DNA of 9,276 nt from NCBI GenBank assembly GCA_018970625.1, contig JAGWVZ010000108.1, forward strand, positions 1-9,276, in the 5' to 3' direction. This DNA is from Myxococcales bacterium (GTDB lineage: Bacteria > Myxococcota > Bradymonadia > REDH01). The notes beneath the pieces were generated by a model. The model made no database searches, was not told where the DNA came from, and saw nothing but the letters and a program-made list of their open reading frames with translations. Of the stretch, positions 1-6,726 are shown piece after piece; within the stretch, counting starts at the first letter, position 1, and each line of letters begins with the position of its first letter. The translations under genes and the position numbers were made by a program.

Positions 1-82
1 ACATCCTGCCAGATCATGCGACAGATGCGGCATTTGTTGCCATTCTACCCTGAATCATTTCGAAATAATCCAGCACCCAACG
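1..82. other. Window edge, no gene seen
   Basis: This stretch lies downstream of the minus-strand membrane-protein gene. I see no convincing gene in it. A 4-bp GGCA/TGCC inverted repeat and a short ATTTCGAAAT palindrome (57-66) are present. Neither has the stem length plus U-tract expected of an intrinsic terminator. Confidence 0.5.
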
Positions 83-793
83 CTACTGCTGCTGTTGCTG
101 CTCGCGTTGCTGACGGGCGCGCTCTTCCATCGCTTCCTGACGACGCACGGCCATTCGATTGGCCAGACTCTGGCGCAGGCCGTCGGCGCGATCTTCGTTG
201 AGCAGGTCGCAACCCACAAGCTCCAGCCAGTGCATGGTGCCGGCCAGCTGATCGGGCATGGTGTGGCGAGGCAATAACAGCTGGTCAGCCGTAATGTGCA
301 CCAGCCGGTCTTCGCGCCGAATGCGCGAGACCACATCGAGTTGTCCGCTTGCGCCTTCGCCGTAATAGCCGGCGAGGTCAACGAGGGCCATGCACTCCGA
401 GCCGAGCGCGTTCAGCAGAGAATCCTGCGATAAGTCCCATTCGTGCGTTTCCAGCACTTCGCCCTGTTCGTTGATGACCTGAATCGTGGTCTGCCCCGAA
501 AACGTCTCAATCGCTTCCACAGTTTGCGCCAGCGACTCACGCGGCGGATCGTTGGTAAGCTGAATGGTGAGGTTATAGCCTGAGGTATTCACCACGTAGA
601 GCGTCACCTTTTCACTTAGAATCTGCCGCAACCCAAAGGGCCCAAGTCCCAGCATCCACGGAATGCCGCCCAGAATGCCGAGCGCGAGCACGACAAACAG
701 GATGGGCAGCAGAATAGAGTCTTTCGGAGGGGGCGAGTCGTGCCAGTCGCTGTCGTGATTCGGGGCGTCAGGATTGGCGGGAGTCTGGGTCAT
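83..793 (-). CDS. Single-pass membrane protein with Gln-rich C-terminal tail, function unknown
   Basis: A 236-residue protein of no family I recognise. Residues 1-25 are polar and Asp/Pro-rich. Residues about 26-50 form one hydrophobic membrane segment. The remaining roughly 185 residues are polar, with no second membrane segment, and look like a folded mixed alpha/beta domain (for example VTLYVVNTSGYNLTIQL at about 63-79) with two cysteines, C134 and C195. The C-terminus (about 216-236) is a charged Arg/Glu/Gln helix ending in five glutamines. The most likely topology is N-terminus inside and the large domain in the periplasm. The start at 793 is preferred over an in-frame ATG at 814 because a GAGG Shine-Dalgarno sits 6 bases upstream of 793 and none precedes 814. 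It is last of three co-directional genes, 45 bases after the exported-protein gene, so an envelope role shared with those two is inferred from context only. Confidence 0.8.
   Translation of the reverse strand: MTQTPANPDAPNHDSDWHDSPPPKDSILLPILFVVLALGILGGIPWMLGLGPFGLRQILSEKVTLYVVNTSGYNLTIQLTNDPPRESLAQTVEAIETFSGQTTIQVINEQGEVLETHEWDLSQDSLLNALGSECMALVDLAGYYGEGASGQLDVVSRIRREDRLVHITADQLLLPRHTMPDQLAGTMHWLELVGCDLLNEDRADGLRQSLANRMAVRRQEAMEERARQQREQQQQQ
86..106 (-). repeat. CAG/CAA tract encoding the terminal poly-Gln
   Basis: Immediately before the TAG stop of the membrane-protein gene, the coding strand reads a run of CAG and CAA codons giving the final Gln residues. It is a short, imperfect trinucleotide tract that could vary in length between strains by slippage. 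No function can be assigned. Confidence 0.55.
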
Positions 794-838
794 ATCGGGC
801 CTCAAACCATGCAAAGCTGCGAGCCGGGAGCCAATGCC

Positions 839-1900
839 TCAGGGCATCGCATCCTGCAACGCCCGCGCGTACATTCTTTCGACGTCGCTGAGCATGGATT
901 CGTTCCATGCTGGATTCTCGCGGTAGAGTGGGACGTCGTGCGCGAGGGTCGGCAGATAGCGCTGCATCGAGATCGCCTCCAGCTGCTCACGTGAAGCGCC
1001 CGACGAAAACGGAGCGCCGTGAATGACCGCAGGCAGCATGCCGCAGAACGACAGCGTGCCCTCATCAAACCCGGCAAGATAACTCCGAATGGCGCCCATA
1101 TTGCCGGCAGACATCTGTTGCACAACCTGCCACGGGTCGGGGCACGACTCTACGCCCGCGACCATCTGCAGCGTGGTCCAGGGGCTTAACCACGACACCT
1201 GAAACGCGATCGAGGGCTCCCACGACCGCATGTACCAGCTCAGGGACGGGTGCGGCTCTTCGTACCAGACCGGGTTGGTGATGGTCGACTGCATGGCCAT
1301 GGGGCGCTCCTGCAGCTGAATATTCAGCCACGCGGTATCGATCGTGCCCGCGAATTGCCCCAGCGTGTGCAGCGGCGCTGTCAGAAAGTGTTGTCCATAC
1401 GAATCCACACGAGATGACGCCTGCACGCGGGTGCGCAAGGTCACAAAATCGCCGGGATTGCAGGCCAGCTGAATCAGCTCGCCTTCTTCGAAGATCATGT
1501 CGGCGATCGCCGGGTCGCGGCGCACCGGAACAGTCGAGGTATTGGCAGGGCGGCCGTCAATCCAGACTTCGGTGGTCGAATCAGCGCCCGAGCCCACCAC
1601 GGCGAGCGGCACAACCTGCGCTTCAATCGCAATGCAGTGCAGTCGAAGCTCCAGATCCCAGCTCCAGGCGTCGGGGTTGCCGCTATTGCGAGCCTCGAGC
1701 GCAGGTGTGACCTGCACGCGCACCGCCGTGACTTCAACGCCGGCGGTAGCGCCGGGAAACCAGGAGTCGTCCATGGCCCGCAGCGGCAACAAAAAGGCCG
1801 ACGCGGAGCTGACGCCCATCAGGCACTGGAAGGCGGTGACTCCGAGAATGGCGCGGCCCAGGCGCGTTCCGACGCGGGCGCGATCCCGTGTACGGATCAT
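839..1900 (-). CDS. Exported protein of unknown function, four mature cysteines
   Basis: A 353-residue protein with a long, Arg-rich N-terminus, a hydrophobic core (about 17-30) and a plausible signal peptidase I site after SASA (residue 35), so it is probably periplasmic or secreted. The body is rich in beta-strand-like stretches up to about residue 250 and more helical afterwards. Four cysteines remain after cleavage (C89, C147, C253, C286), enough for two disulphides. I do not recognise it firmly. The middle (HTLGQFAGTIDTAWLNIQL at about 178-196, then SWEPSIAFQVSW at about 226-237) and the C-terminal RMYARAL (about 342-348) loosely recall exported beta-sandwich proteins of the DUF4424 type that carry a C-terminal YARHG-like motif; this is a weak resemblance. 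A GAGGT Shine-Dalgarno lies 8 bases before the ATG. It starts 28 bases after the beta-barrel gene stop, so the two are very likely co-transcribed. Confidence 0.85.
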   Translation of the reverse strand: MIRTRDRARVGTRLGRAILGVTAFQCLMGVSSASAFLLPLRAMDDSWFPGATAGVEVTAVRVQVTPALEARNSGNPDAWSWDLELRLHCIAIEAQVVPLAVVGSGADSTTEVWIDGRPANTSTVPVRRDPAIADMIFEEGELIQLACNPGDFVTLRTRVQASSRVDSYGQHFLTAPLHTLGQFAGTIDTAWLNIQLQERPMAMQSTITNPVWYEEPHPSLSWYMRSWEPSIAFQVSWLSPWTTLQMVAGVESCPDPWQVVQQMSAGNMGAIRSYLAGFDEGTLSFCGMLPAVIHGAPFSSGASREQLEAISMQRYLPTLAHDVPLYRENPAWNESMLSDVERMYARALQDAMP

Positions 1901-1928
1901 GGCTGGTTACCTCGTCAACAGGGAAGAA

Positions 1929-2573
1929 TCAGAAGTGAACGCCGGCGCCCAGCGTGATCACGCTGTTGAAGATGCGGGTCGAACGTTCTTTGCCGATCGA
2001 CATCAGATCGCGGTTGTAACGCACTTCGGCAAAGAACCCCATGCCGCCTGCGCGCAAGCGAGCGCCCGCGCCGAGCACCATACCGACGTTGGTTGACCGC
2101 AGAATGCCATCCAGACTGGGCGTGGTGGTTTCGTCGAGCGCGAAGGCATCGTCTTCGGTGACCAACCGGCTCGAAATACGAAAACCACCCTGCGCCCCCA
2201 CCAGCGCGTAGGGCTTGATGGGACCGGGGATGATATCGACGCGGGCGACGGCCGCGAGATTGAGGTAATCCAGGTTAAAGCGGGCTTCCTGCTGCTCGGC
2301 GGCACTCGGGAGGGTTCCCTCGAACCTGGCGCCCTGCTGGCTGTACGTCAGCTCGGCTGCAACGCGCACGGGCAAACCCGGGAGCTTTTGCATCATCACC
2401 AGGCCAGCCACGAGACCCACGCGGCCGCCCTGCAGGTTATACGTATCGCGATCCGGCCCTGCGAGGCTCGCAAAGTTGACACCCGCGCGTGCTCCCCAGT
2501 CGAAGGCCATCGCTGGCGACGCAAAAGTCAGCAGCGTCGCCAACAGCATACCAATCCAGATGATTCTCTTCAT
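1929..2573 (-). CDS. PorT-like outer-membrane beta-barrel protein
   Basis: A 214-residue protein that fits the small outer-membrane beta-barrel family (PF13568 type, PorT-like). It has a clear signal peptide: MKR, a hydrophobic core, and cleavage after AMA at residue 23, leaving FDWGARAGVNF. Barrel-strand landmarks follow in the usual order: AELTYSQQGARF (73-84), LDYLNLAAVARVDI (101-114), PYALVGAQGGFRIS (121-134), NVGMVLGAGARL (162-173), FFAEVRYNRDLMSI (180-193) and a final strand ending in a C-terminal Phe (NSVITLGAGVHF), the classic recognition signature for the barrel-assembly machinery. It should sit in the outer membrane; whether it is structural, a channel or an adhesin cannot be read from sequence. 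The start at 2573 is chosen over 2594 because GGAG lies 5 bases upstream and the signal peptide then begins correctly. It is the first gene of the envelope operon. Confidence 0.9.
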   Translation of the reverse strand: MKRIIWIGMLLATLLTFASPAMAFDWGARAGVNFASLAGPDRDTYNLQGGRVGLVAGLVMMQKLPGLPVRVAAELTYSQQGARFEGTLPSAAEQQEARFNLDYLNLAAVARVDIIPGPIKPYALVGAQGGFRISSRLVTEDDAFALDETTTPSLDGILRSTNVGMVLGAGARLRAGGMGFFAEVRYNRDLMSIGKERSTRIFNSVITLGAGVHF

Positions 2574-2660
2574 AATGACTCCATTCCTGAACAATGGTGC
2601 AGAGCATTCCTTTTACGTTCCACCCTTGGCATGGACAGGATTACATCGCAAGTCAACCCA

Positions 2661-2688
2661 GGGAAATTCCCGCATGACGGGTGACCCG
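2661..2688. repeat. Two adjacent short palindromes, possible operator
   Basis: GGGAAATTCCC (2661-2671) and CGGGTGACCCG (2678-2688) are each perfect inverted repeats with a one-base centre, separated by six bases. Their facing halves can also pair as CCCG/CGGG. They lie about 90-115 bases upstream of the beta-barrel start and just upstream of the TTGACT hexamer, a suitable place for a regulator site. Chance occurrence in GC-rich DNA is possible. Confidence 0.25.
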
Positions 2689-2733
2689 ACATGAGCGACC
2701 AGAACGCCAGGCGGCGGCCGAGTGCAGCATGGC

Positions 2734-2767
2734 GGTTCGCGTTAGACGAACCTGACAGCACCGGTGC
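2734..2767. repeat. Hairpin GGTTCG/CGAACC followed by a 10-bp palindrome
   Basis: A 6-bp perfect stem (2734-2739 with 2747-2752, seven-base loop) is followed six bases later (2753-2757 between) by the palindrome GCACCGGTGC (2758-2767). They lie about 100-140 bases beyond the stop of the protease gene. No U-run follows on either strand, so this is not a standard intrinsic terminator; it could be an RNA end-protecting structure or a protein site. Confidence 0.25.
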
Positions 2768-2870
2768 ACAGACAGACAGGAGCGTTCGGTTATTCATCAC
2801 GGTCGTGCCCCGCCGACATGGACGACCAGCTGCAAAGCCGCTTTCCAGACCACAAATGACGCGCGATGCC

Positions 2871-4601
2871 CTAAAAGTAGGGGTAATACCGCAATAGCCA
2901 TTCAGCGCGCGCGCACGGGTCCTGATGCGGACAGTTGGGTAGCAGGTGGGTGCGAATCATGCCCTCCTCGTGGGTCAGCTTGGTCAGCGCGCCCACAGCC
3001 TGCTCCGGATTTTGATGTCGGACCGCCTGATGGAGAGACTCCAGCAGCCGCAGGAACATTTGCTGTTCGGCACGCAGCTGTTTCAAGGACTCCTCGTGCA
3101 TCACCACATCGGGTTCATTCAGGCGGCGAAGGGCCAGACGCCAGCGCAACAGGCAAGGTTCCACATTGGCAACCGTGACCCCGTGTTCGCGAATCTTCCG
3201 GTCGCAGTCGGTGGCCTTTCTGATATCGCCCAGCTCTACCAGCGCCCTGAACCGGGCGGCCAGAACCCAGGTCAACGATGGTGAACCTGCATCAATCTCG
3301 GGTTCCACGATCCGCCACAGATCATCGACCTCATCCAGCAGCGATGCGTCTCGAAAGGTGCCAATGAGCAGGTAAAGAACGCTCAGCGGATACGTGGCGT
3401 CGGCGGCCTCAAATCGGTCGATCCAGCCGCGGGTGGCCGCCATGCTGTCGTCCCATGCCTCGCGCAGTCGGCCCTGCGCCTGCCGACGGCGCCCACGGGC
3501 CCCCAGCAGACGCAGCTCGGCCGCCGTCAGATCCCTGCCCACGGGCAACCAGTTGGCCAGCAGCGTCTCGACGGCGGTGTCACCGCTACCGCCATCGGTC
3601 GCCTGCTGAACAACGTGCGCAATCCACCCGACAGCGACATCGGCAGGGCAGGCGCGAAGCAAGTCGTCCTCGGGTAACTCCACGACCTTCTGCTGGTGAG
3701 CGTGTCTGGCCGATGCCGCGACAACCCACCGAAAACGTCCGCGTACGGGGTTCTCTTCGGGCACCAGATTCAGCAATGCCTGATGTGCTTCCAGTATGGG
3801 ACGCCAGTCCTTGATGTCGCCGCGTCCCAACCGACCTGACGTGTGCCCATAAAACGCACGGCGCAGCTGGTGGTCAGCCCAGAGAGCAAGGTTGGCACGC
3901 TCAGCGGCTTCTTCGCCTACCGCATGCGGATGAATCTGCGCCATGCGCTGCTCGTGGGTCATGTTGTGCGTCCACCCGAACGCGACATCAAAGGCTTCCT
4001 GCAGCGTACTCACCTCGCACCACTCGGGCACGATGCCCTGCTGCATGCGAACCGCGCGCGACGCCTCCTCCAGATTCCCCTGATTCCTGCATACGAGGAA
4101 CCGAACGCGTCCATATTCCTCAGGGATCGAGGCCGTCGCCGCCAGCGCCTTGCTGGTCAGACCATCGACACTCCGAACATTCCCCGCATCGTCCAGCTCG
4201 CCGCTGGCAAACAGGGTCACGAGCAAGGGCACCCCCAGTCGCTGCGACGCCAGGCTGAGCGCCACCGACAGATCGCGCGACTGTCCGCTGACGACGCCAT
4301 CCGTTACGCCCAGCCACGAACGATCGCGCACCTGTACGCCGGAGGGCACAGGTGGGCGTGTGGCCAGTCCCAGCGAGACGGGCAGATGCCGGTCAACCAG
4401 CTTGAGCAACCGCTCCGTACTCGTGCGATCTTCCTGCGTCAGCTGTTGCGCGTGGCGTCGCATCGCCTGCCACAGGTGCATGGTGCCGCTCGGCTTTCCC
4501 GACACCGACACACTCTCGGTCACCAGCGGTACCATGCCCGGCGCCACCCAGCGGCTGGTGCTCTTGCGGATGTATGCCTCAAGCGTCGTCGTGTCCCGCA
4601 T
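2871..4601 (-). CDS. Stand-alone Lon-type (S16) peptidase domain fused to helical TPR-like region
   Basis: A 576-residue soluble protein. Residues about 23-210 align with the complete proteolytic domain of Lon. The nucleophile is S108 in SGQSRD, the general base is K151 in DGLTSK; they are 43 residues apart, exactly as S679 and K722 in E. coli Lon. The conserved GE (134-135) also falls at the Lon position, 26 residues after the Ser. The C-terminal part of the domain (GNLEEA at 175-180, STLQEAFDVAF at 198-208) matches as well. There is no AAA+ ATPase or Lon N-domain, so it cannot unfold substrates as Lon does. The remaining residues (about 215-576) are helical, with TPR-like repeats at about 363-392 and 446-474, probably for partner binding or sensing. 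The start at 4601 has AGAGGAAGGG just upstream; an in-frame GTG at 4631 has nothing comparable. It is last in a four-gene operon with a sigma factor, suggesting regulated cleavage of a specific partner. Confidence 0.85.
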   Translation of the reverse strand: MRDTTTLEAYIRKSTSRWVAPGMVPLVTESVSVSGKPSGTMHLWQAMRRHAQQLTQEDRTSTERLLKLVDRHLPVSLGLATRPPVPSGVQVRDRSWLGVTDGVVSGQSRDLSVALSLASQRLGVPLLVTLFASGELDDAGNVRSVDGLTSKALAATASIPEEYGRVRFLVCRNQGNLEEASRAVRMQQGIVPEWCEVSTLQEAFDVAFGWTHNMTHEQRMAQIHPHAVGEEAAERANLALWADHQLRRAFYGHTSGRLGRGDIKDWRPILEAHQALLNLVPEENPVRGRFRWVVAASARHAHQQKVVELPEDDLLRACPADVAVGWIAHVVQQATDGGSGDTAVETLLANWLPVGRDLTAAELRLLGARGRRRQAQGRLREAWDDSMAATRGWIDRFEAADATYPLSVLYLLIGTFRDASLLDEVDDLWRIVEPEIDAGSPSLTWVLAARFRALVELGDIRKATDCDRKIREHGVTVANVEPCLLRWRLALRRLNEPDVVMHEESLKQLRAEQQMFLRLLESLHQAVRHQNPEQAVGALTKLTHEEGMIRTHLLPNCPHQDPCARAEWLLRYYPYF

Positions 4602-4617
4602 TCCCTTCCTCTGTTCA

Positions 4618-4675
4618 GACCTGCCGCTCACGCATCAGCGACTCTTCGCCATCTGGAAAGCGTTATTTTCAGGTC
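4618..4675 (-). repeat. Inverted repeat spanning the gap before the S16 peptidase gene
   Basis: GACCTG and CAGGTC (4618-4623 and 4670-4675) are perfect 6-bp inverted arms separated by 46 bases. They occupy almost the entire 76-base gap between the unknown gene and the peptidase gene. In the mRNA the second arm ends a few bases before the AGAGGA ribosome binding site. The long loop makes the pairing weak evidence. Confidence 0.25.
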
Positions 4676-4677
4676 CA

Positions 4678-5832
4678 TCACGATATGTCGTCGTCCAGCA
4701 GCAGCTCCAGCGTTCCGCCTGTCCACCAGTCCATGGGACACACAAGGGCAGCGCGTTCCAGCATGTCGGTCGCGAAGGTAACCCGCAGACCCGTTCGCAT
4801 CACCAAATCAGCGCCCACCTCATCGATCGCATGGGTAAGCGAATCCAGCGTAGCGCTTCGCCGCTCACGCAGTAACACCAGCAGGTTCTCGAGCGTATCG
4901 CGGCGCTCAGCCAGCGCACGCAGCCGCCAGGCGGCAGAGTAAAGGTCCTCGGACGTAACAGGGTCGGGCTGCTGCTGCCGTTCCAGAAGGCTGTCATTCA
5001 ACGTGGCCGCCAGCTGTTCCGCCCACGCGTTCACCGTCGCCGTTTGCGCCGGGGTCCACGTCGCTGCCCATGCCAGCTGATCGTCGGGCACGCCCGAATC
5101 AGGCGTCACTTCAGCGAGCCTGGCCAGCATGCCCGCCGTCAGTACACGCTGCTGTTCGACCGAAAGATGCTCCAGCATACGCTTCATCAGCACTTCCAGT
5201 GGCGCGTCTCCAACCTTCGCCAGCCACTCCTGCACCGGGGCATCCGGGTACTCCAGCCCCGTCCCCAGAGAGACAAGGACCTGACCCACAGTCAGCTCAG
5301 GCGAGCCTTCGCCAAACTGAACCCATACGCAGGAACCATCCGCGAACTGTACCAGCGCACCGTCGGACTGTCCGGAGTAACGGACGAACAGCTCGTGCTG
5401 CGGACCAAAGTCAGTCAAGCGAAGAAAACCGCTCGCGATGCCAACCGTCTCCACCGGCTCGGCGGCCATACTGATTCGAACCAGGGCAGGATCTTCACTC
5501 GCACGGTAAAGCCGGACGCCGGTCAAGCCATGAGACCAGCAGTATTGCTCCTGCCAGCATTCCGGGTCGAGCACACGCAAGAGCACGTCACGGTTGACCA
5601 GCTCCGCCGTCTTCCCCATCCACAACGGAAGCTCCTGCAGCGCGTCCTGCACTCTGGCACGCGCCACAAAGGCCCGATGCTGACCAGGCACCGAAATCCG
5701 TACATCCGGCAAACGATGTGCACCGGGGCGGGCTTCGGCCTGTTCGATGTAGCTCTGGATGGATTCCACACGGCCTCGCGGCGCACCAGGGCGCGCCTGA
5801 GCCAGCTTCAGTATTTCATGGATCGGTTTCAT
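4678..5832 (-). CDS. Unknown cytoplasmic protein between sigma factor and S16 peptidase
   Basis: A 384-residue protein that I do not recognise. It has no signal peptide or membrane segment, so it should be cytoplasmic. The N-terminus carries a duplicated motif AxARPGAxR at 11-19 and 32-40 (21-residue period). Residues about 104-190 alternate hydrophobic and polar residues with many Gly, suggesting a beta-rich domain. About 198-345 are strongly helical, and the tail is acidic (LLLDDDIS). Cysteines are C92, C98, C168 and C365; C92-x5-C98-x2-H101 does not match the HxxxCxxC zinc anti-sigma motif. The start at 5832 is preferred over an in-frame ATG at 5889 because GAGGT lies just upstream, and the upstream extension is Cys-rich and unlike the rest. 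By position between a sigma factor and a protease it could be an anti-sigma factor or protease substrate, but no sequence motif proves that. Confidence 0.75.
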   Translation of the reverse strand: MKPIHEILKLAQARPGAPRGRVESIQSYIEQAEARPGAHRLPDVRISVPGQHRAFVARARVQDALQELPLWMGKTAELVNRDVLLRVLDPECWQEQYCWSHGLTGVRLYRASEDPALVRISMAAEPVETVGIASGFLRLTDFGPQHELFVRYSGQSDGALVQFADGSCVWVQFGEGSPELTVGQVLVSLGTGLEYPDAPVQEWLAKVGDAPLEVLMKRMLEHLSVEQQRVLTAGMLARLAEVTPDSGVPDDQLAWAATWTPAQTATVNAWAEQLAATLNDSLLERQQQPDPVTSEDLYSAAWRLRALAERRDTLENLLVLLRERRSATLDSLTHAIDEVGADLVMRTGLRVTFATDMLERAALVCPMDWWTGGTLELLLDDDIS

Positions 5833-5841
5833 ACGGACCTC

Positions 5842-5866
5842 TACGCCGTGAAAATCGGTCGGCGTA
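5842..5866 (-). promoter_or_regulatory. 7-bp RNA hairpin abutting the ribosome binding site
   Basis: TACGCCG and CGGCGTA are perfect 7-bp arms around an 11-base loop, in the 69-base gap between the sigma-factor stop and the start of the unknown gene. On the transcribed strand the second arm ends exactly where the GAGGT Shine-Dalgarno begins (5837-5841). Placement suggests control of translation or of mRNA processing between the two genes. No U-tract follows, so it is not a terminator. Confidence 0.45.
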
Positions 5867-5901
5867 CAGCGAGAAATGCAGGTGCACATCCGTGCTGACA
5901 G

Positions 5902-6726
5902 TTAGTCTTCTTCTGCACCATCTACCGTATCGCGTTGATTCAGATTTTCGACCAGATTCAACAGCAACGCGAGCTGCGCATAATTCGTGTCGGGCACGTG
6001 GTGCTTTCCCGCAAGCGCGTCGCGCACCCACTCACGCCATGCGGCGCGCACCCGGCTGTGCGTCGCGTGCACACGCGTACGCGCCAGCTCCAGCTGACGT
6101 TCATCCTCAAAGAGCGCATCGCCGTACATCTGCCGCAGCCAGTCCTCCACGGTGAGCTCACGCAGTCGCAATGCCACCAGCAAGGGTGTCACCGACTGAA
6201 TGGTCTGATTGAAAGGCGCGCGGCGCGCCGCGGCTGCCTGTGGCGTGAGCCGGGTGAGCAGCTCCAGCGTCAGGCGCAGCTGTTCCGAGCGCTCCCGCTC
6301 CAGCAGCGACGAGTCGGGGCGCCACGCAGCCTGTCGTTCCTGCAGGTTCACATCGAACGCCGCCGCCCGCTCAGCTTCCTCGCCCAGCGGGTCCTCCACA
6401 TGCACTTCGATGGGTACCTGCCAGGTCGGGCGAGCATTGGCCGCCCGGCGCAGCGACTGGATTCGGTTCTTCGTGGTTCTGACGATATAGGATGCCGCCT
6501 CGCCATCGGTGGCAAATGACACCTGGCGCACCCGGCCCGCTCGCCACAACAGCAGCAGGACTTCCTGGACGAGATCATCGGCGTCGCACAGCAGCGCGGC
6601 GCTCAACCGTTCGCGACGCACAATGCGTTCTACCGCGTGCTGCACGGACGCCGCTGTCGAAGCGGCACGCCGCCCTGCAAACGCATCGGCACAGTAGGAG
6701 CTCAGAGCCACAGCAATGCCGTTCAT
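5902..6726 (-). CDS. Sigma-70 family (ECF-like) RNA polymerase sigma factor, divergent
   Basis: A 274-residue protein. Region 2 is clear: DADDLVQEVLLLLWRAG (48-64) matches the core-RNA-polymerase-binding helix of ECF sigma factors (D-x-EDLVQEVFL-x-LWR pattern), and GEAASYIVRTTKNRIQSLRR (75-94) matches the -10 recognition helix (AWLYRIARNRxxDxxRR). Region 4 is much less typical. LTVEDWLRQM (191-200) and THSRVRAAWREWVRDAL (222-238) resemble the two helices of a -35 recognition helix-turn-helix, but a stretch between them is longer than usual. At 274 residues it is longer than most ECF factors (about 170-200), with a 95-residue charged linker between the two regions and an acidic tail. Its ATG directly abuts the TAA of the DUF3800-like gene, with GGAGG inside that gene's 3' end, so translation is probably coupled. 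It likely directs transcription of target genes, perhaps its own operon. Confidence 0.8.
   Translation of the reverse strand: MNGIAVALSSYCADAFAGRRAASTAASVQHAVERIVRRERLSAALLCDADDLVQEVLLLLWRAGRVRQVSFATDGEAASYIVRTTKNRIQSLRRAANARPTWQVPIEVHVEDPLGEEAERAAAFDVNLQERQAAWRPDSSLLERERSEQLRLTLELLTRLTPQAAAARRAPFNQTIQSVTPLLVALRLRELTVEDWLRQMYGDALFEDERQLELARTRVHATHSRVRAAWREWVRDALAGKHHVPDTNYAQLALLLNLVENLNQRDTVDGAEED

Larger units (their letters stand above)
2574..2870. other. Intergenic region with several short palindromes, upstream of the envelope operon
   Basis: I see no gene here. The stretch must hold the end of the four-gene operon transcript and the promoter of the beta-barrel gene. On the minus strand a TTGACT hexamer (2649-2654) is a candidate -35 box, but no good -10 lies at normal spacing; TGTAAT, a good -10-like hexamer, is only 5 bases after it. 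Three small palindromes or hairpins are described separately. No hairpin with a U-tract follows the protease gene, so termination there may be Rho-dependent. Confidence 0.4.

Noticed and set aside
57..66. ATTTCGAAAT palindrome near the window start
   Set aside because: A 10-bp self-complementary AT-rich stretch with no associated stem-loop or promoter; likely chance.
2871..4601. Calling the peptidase a CRISPR-associated CalpL or a full Lon protease
   Set aside because: There is no SAVED domain, no CRISPR array or cas gene in the window, and no AAA+ or Lon N-terminal domain. Only the S16 domain is shared.
4638..4655. Five-codon mini-frame (MAKSR) in the gap before the peptidase gene, as a leader peptide
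   Set aside because: No ribosome binding site and such short frames are expected by chance.
3843..4781. Long plus-strand open frame (312 codons) antisense to the peptidase gene
   Set aside because: Arg/His/Gln-rich composition without domain features; it mirrors the codon bias of the real gene on the other strand, which has a catalytic dyad and a ribosome binding site.
4678..5832. Zinc-binding anti-sigma (ZAS) domain in the unknown protein
   Set aside because: The only clustered Cys/His residues (C92, C98, H101) do not fit the H-x3-C-x2-C pattern.
5044..5898. Long plus-strand open frame (284 codons) antisense to the unknown gene
   Set aside because: Same reasoning: a basic, low-information product and no supporting start site; the minus-strand gene has a good Shine-Dalgarno and operon context.
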